Below, piece after piece: positions 1-7,130 of a stretch of 64,000 nt of DNA. Made by a program: the position numbers and the translations under genes. Every line of letters begins with the position of its first letter. The first letter of the stretch is position 1. The DNA is from DATARH01 sp963712835. GTDB lineage: Bacteria; Pseudomonadota; Alphaproteobacteria; ATCC43930; CGMCC-115725. The stretch lies in assembly GCA_963712835.1 (NCBI GenBank), contig CAVQJJ010000019.1:124001-188000 (forward strand), read 5' to 3'. The notes beneath the pieces were generated by a model. That model ran no database searches, had not been told where the DNA came from, and was given only the letters and a program-made list of their open reading frames with translations.

Positions 1-173
1 ACGACCGGTAGCGAGTAATAACCCATGTAGACGATCTGGCGCAGGATCAGCCGGGGATAGAAAGGCGGGCTGAAGATGCCCACCAGACCCATCATCGCGA
101 ACCGGACGAGGCTGCCGGTCGCCGCCAGAAAGCCGAGGAAGGCCGCGCCGACCGATGCCAGAAAGGCGGTCAT
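1..173 (-). CDS. mlaE: MlaE-family lipid ABC transporter permease (partial, N-terminus only)
   Basis: The first 57 codons of a minus-strand gene run off the left edge. The start ATG (173-171) overlaps the TGA of the alanine racemase gene in an ATGA junction, so the two are translationally coupled. The visible protein has an Ala/Phe/Leu-rich first segment, then PPFYPRLILRQI and MGYYSLPVV, the typical N-terminal sequence of MlaE/YrbE permeases. That family is the inner-membrane permease of the Mla system, which moves phospholipid between the envelope membranes. The ATPase and MCE partners would lie beyond the edge. A solitary MlaC-like protein is encoded near 29 kb. Family assignment is fairly safe; substrate is inferred. 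Confidence 0.75.
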   Translation of the reverse strand, partial: MTAFLASVGAAFLGFLAATGSLVRFAMMGLVGIFSPPFYPRLILRQIVYMGYYSLPV

Positions 174-1303
174 TCGGCGGTCTTACTGTCGCTTGGGGTC
201 TCGCGGTAAACGCGATGGTGGCGCGTGCCGAGGGCGGTCAACATCTCGTAGCCGATGGTGCCGGCATCGGCGGCGGCGGTATCCACGCCGTAGTGCTCGC
301 CGATCAGCTCGATCATGTTGCCGGGATAAAGCTCGGTTGCGGGAACCGCCGACACATCGAATGTCGCCAGGTCCATCGACAGTCGGCCGAGCAGCGGGAC
401 CCGTTTCCCGGCGAGCCAGCCGCAGCCGCGATGGCTCAGCGAACGCAGCCAGCCATCGGCGTAACCTATTGCCGCTGTTGCCAACAATCCCGGCCCGTCC
501 ATGATGTGCGCGGCACCGTATCCAACCGATTCCCCCCTGTCAATTTTGCGCACCTGGACGATTTTGGCGCGCAGACGAACCACTGGCCGCATTGGGTTGG
601 CGGCGCCCGGGCATGGGTTTACGCCGTAGAGCGCGGCTCCCGGCCGCACCAGGTCAAAATGGTAGTCGCGGCCGAGGAAGATGCCCGAAGAGGCGGCGAG
701 GCTCGCCTTGAGGCTAGGCAACTGTTGATGGGCGGCGATAAAGCGCGCGCGCTGCGCGGTGTTGAGCGCGTGATCCGGCGTTTCGGCGCAGGCGAGGTGG
801 CTGATCAGCATGCTCGCGCCGACCGCCGCGATGAGGTCGAGGCATTGCTCGAATTCGGCCGACGACAGGCCGAGCCGCGACATACCGGTATCGATGTGGA
901 CGATCGGAAGCTGCTTGTCGGGCGCGGCGACCGTCGTCCATGCCTCGATCTGGCCGGGATCGTTGAGCACCGGGATCAGCCGCGCCGCGGCGAAATCCGC
1001 GGCCGAGCCGGGCAGCGGGCCGTTGAAGACGGCGATTTCAGGTTCCACCCCAAACGCCGCGCGCAACTCCAGCCCCTCGTCGAACGTCGCGACGAAGAAC
1101 TTGCGGCATCCTGCCGCCATCAGCGCGCGTGCGACCGGCACGGCGCCGAGACCGTAGGCATTGGCTTTGACCACGGCGGCGCAGATGGCGGGCGCGGCCG
1201 TGACCGCGAGCAGCCGCCAATTGGCGACGACCGCGCCGAGGTCGATCTCCAGCACGGTTCCAGCGCGTGTCGCGGGGTCTGAGGTCACGGGTTTAGAACA
1301 CAC
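170..1303 (-). CDS. alr: Alanine racemase
   Basis: A 377-residue fold-type III PLP enzyme that interconverts L- and D-alanine in the cytoplasm for peptidoglycan synthesis. The PLP lysine is in AAVVKANAYGLG (K46), and the second catalytic region, with its tyrosine, is VGYGAAH. The HRVYRETP near the C-terminus belongs to the beta domain. Length is normal. The start codon is GTG at 1303 with a weak TAGGG-type ribosome site upstream; a second GTG five codons in is possible. It lies 49 bases downstream of dnaB and overlaps mlaE by four bases, so it is probably co-transcribed with both. The dnaB-alr order is common in alphaproteobacteria. Confidence 0.95.
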   Translation of the reverse strand: MCSKPVTSDPATRAGTVLEIDLGAVVANWRLLAVTAAPAICAAVVKANAYGLGAVPVARALMAAGCRKFFVATFDEGLELRAAFGVEPEIAVFNGPLPGSAADFAAARLIPVLNDPGQIEAWTTVAAPDKQLPIVHIDTGMSRLGLSSAEFEQCLDLIAAVGASMLISHLACAETPDHALNTAQRARFIAAHQQLPSLKASLAASSGIFLGRDYHFDLVRPGAALYGVNPCPGAANPMRPVVRLRAKIVQVRKIDRGESVGYGAAHIMDGPGLLATAAIGYADGWLRSLSHRGCGWLAGKRVPLLGRLSMDLATFDVSAVPATELYPGNMIELIGEHYGVDTAAADAGTIGYEMLTALGTRHHRVYRETPSDSKTAE

Positions 1304-1352
1304 CCAACGGCCCTATTTCGCCATGGCCGGACCTGTATCGCAGCCATTTATC

Positions 1353-2876
1353 CTAATAGGACGCCGGCAGGTTTTCCGAGTCGACGTAGTTCGAGAACTT
1401 GGTGATCTCGCCCTCGAATTTGAGCTTGATCGCGCCCGTCGGTCCATGGCGCTGCTTTTCGACGATGACTTCGGCGATTCCGTGAATTTTTTCCATGTGC
1501 TCGCGCCACGCCTGATGGCGTTCGTTGAACTTCTCCTGGGTTTCGTTCTCGCCGAGGAGCGGTTCGCGGCCGCGATAATATTCTTCGCGGAAGATGAACA
1601 TGACGACGTCGGAATCCTGCTCGATCGAACCGGACTCGCGGAGGTCGGCGAGCTGCGGGCGCTTATCCTCGCGCTGCTCGACCGCACGCGATAATTGCGA
1701 TAGCGCCAGGACCGGGACGTCGAGCTCCTTGGCGATCGCCTTGAGCCCACGGGTGATTTCGGAAATTTCCTGCACCCGGTTCTCGGGGCCGCGCGTTGCG
1801 TTGGATGGGCGCATCAGCTGCAGGTAGTCGATGACGATGAGGTCGAGCCCCTGCTGTCGCTTGAGACGCCGCGCGCGGGTGCGCAGCGCCGCGACCGACA
1901 GCGCCGGCGTGTCATCGATGTAGAGGGGCAGCGCCGCGAGCTGCTGGCTCACCGCGACAAAGCGGTCGAAATCGTCCTTGCGCACGTCGCCGCGGCGGAT
2001 CCTGTCCGACGACACGCCGCTTTCCTCGGCGAGGATGCGGGTTGCCAGCTGCTCGGCCGACATTTCGAGCGAGAAGAAGCCGACGATCCCGCCATCCTCG
2101 GCGATCTTGCGGCCATTGGGTGCGATGCCCGGCACATAGGCCTTGGCGGCGTTGAACGCGATGTTGGTGGCGAGCGAGGTTTTTCCCATGCCCGGCCGGC
2201 CGGCGAGGATCACGAGGTCGGACGGGTGCAGGCCGCCGAGCTTCTTGTCGAGGTCGATAAAGCCGGTGCCGACGCCTACGGTGCGGCCGTCGCGCTTGAA
2301 CGCCGCCTCGGCCATGTTGATCGCCACGGTGAGCGCCGATTCGAAGCCACGGAACCCACCTTCCGCCTGGCCGGTGCTGGCGAGGTCATAGAGCCGCTGC
2401 TCGGCCCGCTCGATCTGCGCGATGGCCGGGTCGTCGAGGTCGTGCTCGTGCGCCTCGTTGACCATGTCCTCGCCGAGGTCGATCAACTGGCGACGCATAT
2501 GGAGATCGTGAACGCGGCGGCCGTAATCCTCGGCGTTGATGATGGTGACTGCGGATTCCGCCAGTTGGGTCAGGTACTGCGCCCCGCCGACCTCGGCCAG
2601 CGAGGCGTCCTGCTCGAACAGGTTCTTCAGCGTGACCGGGTTGGCGATCTGGCCACGGTCGATCAGCCGGCAAATCGCCGCATAAATGCGGCCATGCACC
2701 GCGAAGCTGAAATGCTCGGGCAGCAGAAAGTCGGCGACGCGGCTATGCGCGAGGTTGTTGCGGAAAATGGCGCCCAAGAGCGCCTGCTCGGCCTCGGTGT
2801 TGCTGGGTGGCTGCCGGGTCGGCTCGGGTTCGGGCTCGCGGAACGGCGCGATCCAAGAAACGGTCGAAGACTGCAT
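1353..2876 (-). CDS. dnaB: Replicative DNA helicase DnaB
   Basis: A 507-residue hexameric 5'-3' helicase that unwinds DNA at the replication fork and recruits primase. The N-terminal DnaB domain covers about residues 25-130. The RecA-like domain has Walker A GRPGMGKT at 226-233, and further on a DYLQLM Walker B segment and the LSQLSR motif. No intein interrupts the P-loop. The Pro/Glu-rich first 25 residues are a short extension. It follows cfa on the same strand with 106 bases between them and precedes alr. In many relatives it follows rplI directly; here cfa sits between them. Confidence 0.97.
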   Translation of the reverse strand: MQSSTVSWIAPFREPEPEPTRQPPSNTEAEQALLGAIFRNNLAHSRVADFLLPEHFSFAVHGRIYAAICRLIDRGQIANPVTLKNLFEQDASLAEVGGAQYLTQLAESAVTIINAEDYGRRVHDLHMRRQLIDLGEDMVNEAHEHDLDDPAIAQIERAEQRLYDLASTGQAEGGFRGFESALTVAINMAEAAFKRDGRTVGVGTGFIDLDKKLGGLHPSDLVILAGRPGMGKTSLATNIAFNAAKAYVPGIAPNGRKIAEDGGIVGFFSLEMSAEQLATRILAEESGVSSDRIRRGDVRKDDFDRFVAVSQQLAALPLYIDDTPALSVAALRTRARRLKRQQGLDLIVIDYLQLMRPSNATRGPENRVQEISEITRGLKAIAKELDVPVLALSQLSRAVEQREDKRPQLADLRESGSIEQDSDVVMFIFREEYYRGREPLLGENETQEKFNERHQAWREHMEKIHGIAEVIVEKQRHGPTGAIKLKFEGEITKFSNYVDSENLPASY

Positions 2877-2982
2877 GACCCGAGGATACCACCGCCGGGC
2901 CGCGCCGGCGGCGAAATCGTGGCAGGAATAGCGTGGATAACGGGGACGTACCCGCTATCAGTTGCGAATCAGCGGCTTGTTC

Positions 2983-4209
2983 TCACGCTGCGCGGTCGTC
3001 GGCGGCGCGGTGGGTGCGCTCCCAGTCGAACATATAGTCGCGGGTGATCGGCACGGTCTCGACCGCCTTGGCCATCTGGATCTGCATGACCAGATGGCCA
3101 CCGTAGCGGAAGGCGATCTCCGACCCGACGAGGTAGGTTTCCCACATCCGGCAGAACCGCTCGTCGTAGAGTTGCAGCACCTCTTCGCGGTGCTGCAGAA
3201 AGCGCCGCCGCCACGCCTTGAGCGTCTCGGCGTAATGCAGGCGAAGCACCTCGATATCGGTGATCCACAGTCGTGCCCGTTCGATGACCGGCACGACCTC
3301 GGAGATCGCCGGCGAATAGCCGCCGGGGAAGATGTATTTGCGCAGCCACGGATTGGTCGTGCCGGGCCCGTCGCTGCGCCCGATCGAGTGGAGCAAAGCG
3401 ATGCCGTCCGGCTTGAGCAGCGCGTCGACCTGAGCAAAGTACGTCGGGTAATGGACGACGCCGACATGCTCGAACATGCCCACCGAGACAATGCGGTCGT
3501 AGCTGCCGACTTCCTCGCGGTAGTCGCGCAGCTGGAAGCGCACCCGGTCGGAGAGCCCGGCTTGCGCAGCGCGGCGCTGCGCGACTTTCAGTTGCTCGGT
3601 CGACAGCGTCAGCCCGGTGACGTCGGCGCCGCACTCGCTCGCCAGATAAAGCGCGAGCCCGCCCCAGCCGCATCCGATGTCGAGCACCCTCATTCCCGGC
3701 CGAAGCAGCAGCTTCGAGGCGATATGGCGGCGCTTGTTGAGCTGCGCGGTGTCGATGTCTTCGTCGGGATGCAGGAAATAGGCGCAGGAATACTGCCGGT
3801 CGCGGTCGAGAAACAAATCGTAGAGCTGATCCGACAGGTCGTAGTGGTGGGCGACGTTGCGGCGCGCCCGCGTCACCGGATTGTACTGGTGCAGCCATTT
3901 AGTGATCCGCCGCAACCGGGCGATGAGGGGCAAAAGCTTGTCGCCCGCCATCAGCTCCTCGTTGCGCGCCAGGAGCTCGAACAGGTCATAAATACCACCG
4001 CCGTCGATCGTCAGGGCGCCGTCCATATAGGCTTCCGGCACGTGCAGCCAGGGGTTGACGGCCAGCTTCCGGTGGAGCGCGCGGTCGTGCAGACGGACCG
4101 ACACCGACGGGCTCGCCGAACCGGCGAAGACGTGACGCCGCCCGAACGCGTCGATAAGTTCGAGCCGACCGATGCGGATGATCCGGTGAAGCAGCCGCGC
4201 CAACAGCAT
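2983..4209 (-). CDS. cfa: Cyclopropane-fatty-acyl-phospholipid synthase
   Basis: About 408 residues. It methylenates cis double bonds of membrane phospholipid acyl chains using S-adenosylmethionine. The SAM site is VLDIGCGWGG (about 175-184), preceded by the family signature NVAHHYDLSDQLYDLFLDRD. A C-terminal MYFPGGY-like segment (IFPGGYSP) is present. I start it at the ATG at 4209, because an AGGG element lies about ten bases upstream; a TTG directly before that ATG is an alternative and adds one residue. It is inserted between rplI and dnaB in an otherwise conserved order. A hairpin at 4273-4295 separates it from rplI, so it may be transcribed on its own. Confidence 0.93.
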   Translation of the reverse strand: MLLARLLHRIIRIGRLELIDAFGRRHVFAGSASPSVSVRLHDRALHRKLAVNPWLHVPEAYMDGALTIDGGGIYDLFELLARNEELMAGDKLLPLIARLRRITKWLHQYNPVTRARRNVAHHYDLSDQLYDLFLDRDRQYSCAYFLHPDEDIDTAQLNKRRHIASKLLLRPGMRVLDIGCGWGGLALYLASECGADVTGLTLSTEQLKVAQRRAAQAGLSDRVRFQLRDYREEVGSYDRIVSVGMFEHVGVVHYPTYFAQVDALLKPDGIALLHSIGRSDGPGTTNPWLRKYIFPGGYSPAISEVVPVIERARLWITDIEVLRLHYAETLKAWRRRFLQHREEVLQLYDERFCRMWETYLVGSEIAFRYGGHLVMQIQMAKAVETVPITRDYMFDWERTHRAADDRAA

Positions 4210-4272
4210 CAAACAGACCCTGCCACAAACCGGCAGGTACTATTGGACAGTTCGGTAGCCTAAAACAAGCGT

Positions 4273-4295
4273 ATAGGCGAAGTTAAATCGCCTAT
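4273..4295 (-). terminator. Possible weak terminator or processing hairpin after rplI
   Basis: An exact 8-bp inverted repeat (ataggcga, 7-base loop, tcgcctat) lies 18 bases beyond the rplI stop. On the minus strand it is followed after a few bases by a T-rich run (TTGTTTT), not a perfect T tract. It could reduce read-through from the ribosomal genes into cfa. The stem is only half G+C, so a strong intrinsic terminator is doubtful. Confidence 0.4.
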
Positions 4296-4313
4296 CGCGG
4301 ATACTCGACCGGG

Positions 4314-4859
4314 CTACGCCGTCGCGCTCGGCTCTTCTTCGGCGGCGGTGTCGTCTTCTTCCACCGGCTCGGCGAGCGGGTTGAGGCCGGCCTTCTGCAT
4401 CTCCGCCGCTTCGGCCGATTGCGCCACATTGGCGGTCACGGTGACCCCGACCTCAGGGTGGAGCATCACGCGAACCGGGTGAAGGCCGAGCGTCTTGATC
4501 GGCCGGTCGAGGACGATCTGCTGGCGGTCCACGGTAAAGCCGGCTTCGGTCACCGCATCGGCGATGTCGCGCGACGACACCGAGCCGTAAAGCTGACCGC
4601 TTTCGCCCGCCTGGCGGATCAGCACGACATGCAGACCTTCGAACTTTCCGGCGACCTGCTCCGCGTCGCTTTTGCGGGCGAGATTATTGGCTTCGAGCTG
4701 GGCGCGCTGCGTTTCGAAATAGGCGAGGTTCGCTTCGGTCGCGCGTAGCGCTTTCTTGTGCGGCAACAGGTAGTTGCGCGCGTAGCCGGGACGCACCTTC
4801 ACCCGCTGGCCCATCTGGCCAAGCTTCTCGACGCGTTCCAGGAGGATCAATTCGATCAT
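4314..4859 (-). CDS. rplI: 50S ribosomal protein L9
   Basis: 181 residues, longer than the 149 of the E. coli protein. The N-terminal RNA-binding domain begins MIELILLERVEKLGQMG and continues VRPGYARNYLLP, which is the L9 signature. A central helix and a C-terminal domain follow. The extra length is a C-terminal acidic Glu/Asp/Ala tail (EEDDTAAEEE), common in alphaproteobacteria. It lies 11 bases after rpsR in the rpsF-rpsR-rplI operon and should be transcribed from the promoter upstream of rpsF. Confidence 0.97.
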   Translation of the reverse strand: MIELILLERVEKLGQMGQRVKVRPGYARNYLLPHKKALRATEANLAYFETQRAQLEANNLARKSDAEQVAGKFEGLHVVLIRQAGESGQLYGSVSSRDIADAVTEAGFTVDRQQIVLDRPIKTLGLHPVRVMLHPEVGVTVTANVAQSAEAAEMQKAGLNPLAEPVEEDDTAAEEEPSATA

Positions 4860-4870
4860 CGCCGCGCCTC

Positions 4871-5140
4871 CTACTGGACCATGTACGGCAGAAGGCCGAG
4901 AAAGCGCGCGCGCTTGATGGCGCGCGACAGCTCGCGCTGCTTCTTGGTTGAGACCGCGGTGATGCGGCTCGGCACGATCTTGCCGCGCTCGGAGATGAAG
5001 CGCTGCAAAAGCCGCACATCCTTATAGTCGATCTTGGGCGCGTTCGGCCCGGAGAACGGGCAGGATTTGCGCCGGCGGAAGAATGGGCGGCGCGCCGCGG
5101 CGGCTTGGCGGCCCTGGCCGGATTCTCGTTGGCTTTCCAT
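4871..5140 (-). CDS. rpsR: 30S ribosomal protein S18
   Basis: 89 residues. It binds 16S rRNA as a heterodimer with S6 on the 30S platform. The basic N-terminus is followed by RRRKSCPFSG, IDYKDVRLLQRF and the core motif SRITAVSTKKQRELSRAIKRAR-like segment, with a LLPYM end. The start ATG abuts the TAA of rpsF with no spacer, so S6 and S18, which pair in the ribosome, are made from directly adjoining frames. Length is normal. Confidence 0.97.
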   Translation of the reverse strand: MESQRESGQGRQAAAARRPFFRRRKSCPFSGPNAPKIDYKDVRLLQRFISERGKIVPSRITAVSTKKQRELSRAIKRARFLGLLPYMVQ

Positions 5141-5587
5141 TTAGGCCTCCACCGTCTCGCGCGGGCGTTCGTCGCGGGGACGGTCTTCGCGCCCACGGTC
5201 ATCACGATCGTCGCGCCGGTCATCATAACGGTCGCGGTCGCGCCGCGGGCGATCCTCGCGGCCGCCGCGGTTGAGCATGACCGGCGACGGCCCTTCTTCC
5301 AGCTCATCGACGCGGATCGTCAGATAACGCAGCACATCCTCGTTGATGCGCATCGTGCGCTCGAGCTCGGCGATCGCCGGGGCGGGCGCATCGATATTGA
5401 AGAGCACGTAATGGCCCTTGCGGTTCTTGTTCATGCGATAGGCGAGGTTGCGCAAGCCCCAGTTCTCGCGCTTCTTGATCTCGCCGCCCTGCTCGGAAAT
5501 GAGCTGGGTGAACTGGTCGGCGAGCGTGTCGACCTGGGCGCCGGATATATCCTGGCGCGCGATAAAGACATTCTCGTAGAGCGGCAT
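5141..5587 (-). CDS. rpsF: 30S ribosomal protein S6
   Basis: 148 residues from the ATG at 5587, which begins MPLYENVFIARQDIS and has an AAGGGG ribosome site seven bases upstream. The frame stays open to 5686, but that extension runs through the promoter at 5676-5703 and is not coding. The body has the S6 fold with YRMNKNRKGHYVLFN. The C-terminal 40 residues are an unusual mixed-charge tail built of Arg/Asp/Glu repeats (RDRDRYDDRRDDRDDRG), seen in longer form in many alphaproteobacterial S6 proteins. It is the first gene of rpsF-rpsR-rplI. Confidence 0.96.
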   Translation of the reverse strand: MPLYENVFIARQDISGAQVDTLADQFTQLISEQGGEIKKRENWGLRNLAYRMNKNRKGHYVLFNIDAPAPAIAELERTMRINEDVLRYLTIRVDELEEGPSPVMLNRGGREDRPRRDRDRYDDRRDDRDDRGREDRPRDERPRETVEA

Positions 5588-5675
5588 CGACGAACCCCTT
5601 GTGGCTGATTGGCCCGGAGCACGATTGCCGAGCGGGCCGAGCCGGTCGCAAATGCGGCCGGCAAGGGAGCGCGGC

Positions 5676-5703
5676 ACTATACTCAAAGACCTTCGCCATG
5701 CAA
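5676..5703 (-). promoter_or_regulatory. Sigma-70-type promoter of rpsF-rpsR-rplI
   Basis: On the minus strand TTGCAT is followed after 16 bases by TATAGT. Transcription would begin about 80 bases before the S6 ATG, leaving a leader long enough for S6:S18 autoregulation. The element supports the short S6 start. The rest of the 188-base gap to the divergent glutathione transferase holds a small cgcggc/gccgcg hairpin (5706-5723). Confidence 0.6.
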
Positions 5704-5775
5704 GTCGCGGCTGTTTTGCCGCGTGCGCCGCCCGTGATATAGGACAGCATTCATGCCATTTATGGGGAGGCGGTG

Positions 5776-6420
5776 ATGCTGACGCTCTACGGCGATCTCA
5801 ACTCCGGCAATGTCTACAAGGTGCGGCTGCTTTTGGCTCAGCGCGGCATGGCGTATCGCCGCGTCGACACGACGCAAAACCGCGGCGAGCCGGCCCTCGC
5901 CGCATTCCGCGCGATCAACCCGATCGGCAAGATCCCGACCGTCGTCTTTGATGACGGACGGATGCTCTCGGAATCCGGCGCGATCCTGTTTTATTTCGCG
6001 CAAGCCTCGCGGTTTTGGCCGAGAGGCGATTGGGATCAGGCGGAGGTCATGCGCTGGATGTTCTTCGAGCAGTACAGCCATGAGCCCTATATCGCGGTCA
6101 ACCGGCATTGGAAGCTGCATTTGCCGGCCGCCGAGCAGGCCCCGCTCGCCGAGCGGATGGCTGCCAATCACCTGCGCGGTTCGCAGGCGCTCGATGTCAT
6201 GGAGAAGCAGCTGAGCGCCGCCGAGTGGCTCGCTGCCGATGGTTACACGATCGCCGACATCGCGCTCTTCGCCTATACGCACTCGGCGGGCGAAGGCGGG
6301 TTCAACCTTGAGTCCTATCCGGGGATCAGGGCTTGGCTCGACCGGGTGCGCGCGGAGCGCGGCTTTGTTCCGCAGATGCGAGAGGAACCGGGCGTACCGG
6401 TTACGCAGTGGCCGGGTTGA
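5776..6420 (+). CDS. Glutathione S-transferase family protein
   Basis: 214 residues. The thioredoxin-like N-terminal domain (about 1-80) contains NPIGKIPTVVFDDG and LSESGAILFYFA, the cis-proline and glutathione gamma-glutamyl-binding loops of the GST fold. An all-helical C-terminal domain follows, with the IADIALFAY N-capping box. The ATG at 5776 is chosen over an adjacent GTG because GGGGAGG is five bases upstream of it. The gene is monocistronic and divergent from rpsF. Substrate is unknown; probably a cytosolic detoxification or dehalogenase-type GST. Confidence 0.85.
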   Translation: MLTLYGDLNSGNVYKVRLLLAQRGMAYRRVDTTQNRGEPALAAFRAINPIGKIPTVVFDDGRMLSESGAILFYFAQASRFWPRGDWDQAEVMRWMFFEQYSHEPYIAVNRHWKLHLPAAEQAPLAERMAANHLRGSQALDVMEKQLSAAEWLAADGYTIADIALFAYTHSAGEGGFNLESYPGIRAWLDRVRAERGFVPQMREEPGVPVTQWPG

Positions 6421-6458
6421 GGTTTTGGAGTGCCGTCGGCAGCGCGAGCCGCGGGATG

Positions 6459-6502
6459 ACCCTCATCCGTCTCGCGTCGCGATGCCGCCGCCGGGTGAGG
6501 GT
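6459..6502. repeat. Palindromic intergenic repeat between converging gst and grxD
   Basis: An 11-base arm (accctcatccg) pairs with cgggtgagggt across 22 bases with one mismatch. It resembles the dispersed CCCTCA...TGAGGG elements seen between genes in many proteobacteria. It lies between two converging genes and may also act as a bidirectional stem-loop. No T tract follows. Confidence 0.5.
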
Positions 6503-6510
6503 TTCTCGGT

Positions 6511-6843
<333 letters not shown>

Positions 6844-6862
6844 ATCTGAATCCTCGCTTGTC

Positions 6863-7099
6863 CTAGTCCGGTGGGGCGCTCGTCTGCAGCGCGAGCGCGT
6901 GAAGCTCATTGCCCATCCGGCCGCGCAGCGCCTGATACACCATCTGGTGCTGCTGCACCCGGCTCTTGCCACGAAAGGCCTCGGAGATCACGGTCGCGGC
7001 ATAGTGGTCGCCATCGCCGCGAAGATCCTCGATCGAGACCCGCGCGCCCGGTAGCCCCTCCTTGATGAGACGCTCGATCGTCGCCGCGTCCATCGCCAT
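6863..7099 (-). CDS. bolA: BolA family protein
   Basis: 78 residues from the ATG at 7099, which has AGGAGG ten bases upstream; a second ATG two codons later is possible. It has the class II KH-like BolA fold with a helix, DGDHYAATVIS, and VQQHQMVYQAL. The histidine of HQMVY is the usual ligand for the [2Fe-2S] cluster shared with the monothiol glutaredoxin. It sits between purL (31 bases upstream) and grxD in the conserved alphaproteobacterial order purL-bolA-grxD, and is probably transcribed from the pur operon. Its exact role in iron or envelope control cannot be read here. Confidence 0.92.
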   Translation of the reverse strand: MAMDAATIERLIKEGLPGARVSIEDLRGDGDHYAATVISEAFRGKSRVQQHQMVYQALRGRMGNELHALALQTSAPPD

Positions 7100-7130
7100 C
7101 GCCCAAGGGCCTCCTAACATCCCCTCGCCG

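Noticed and set aside
2962..4263. Long plus-strand frame over cfa
   Set aside because: It is the antisense shadow of cfa in high-GC sequence, with no family motif. Similar long shadows over alr, dnaB, purL, ppk, pyrC and dinG-like were dismissed for the same reason.
5588..5686. N-terminal extension of ribosomal protein S6
   Set aside because: It overlaps a good promoter and lacks homology, while the ATG at 5587 has a ribosome site and the true S6 start.
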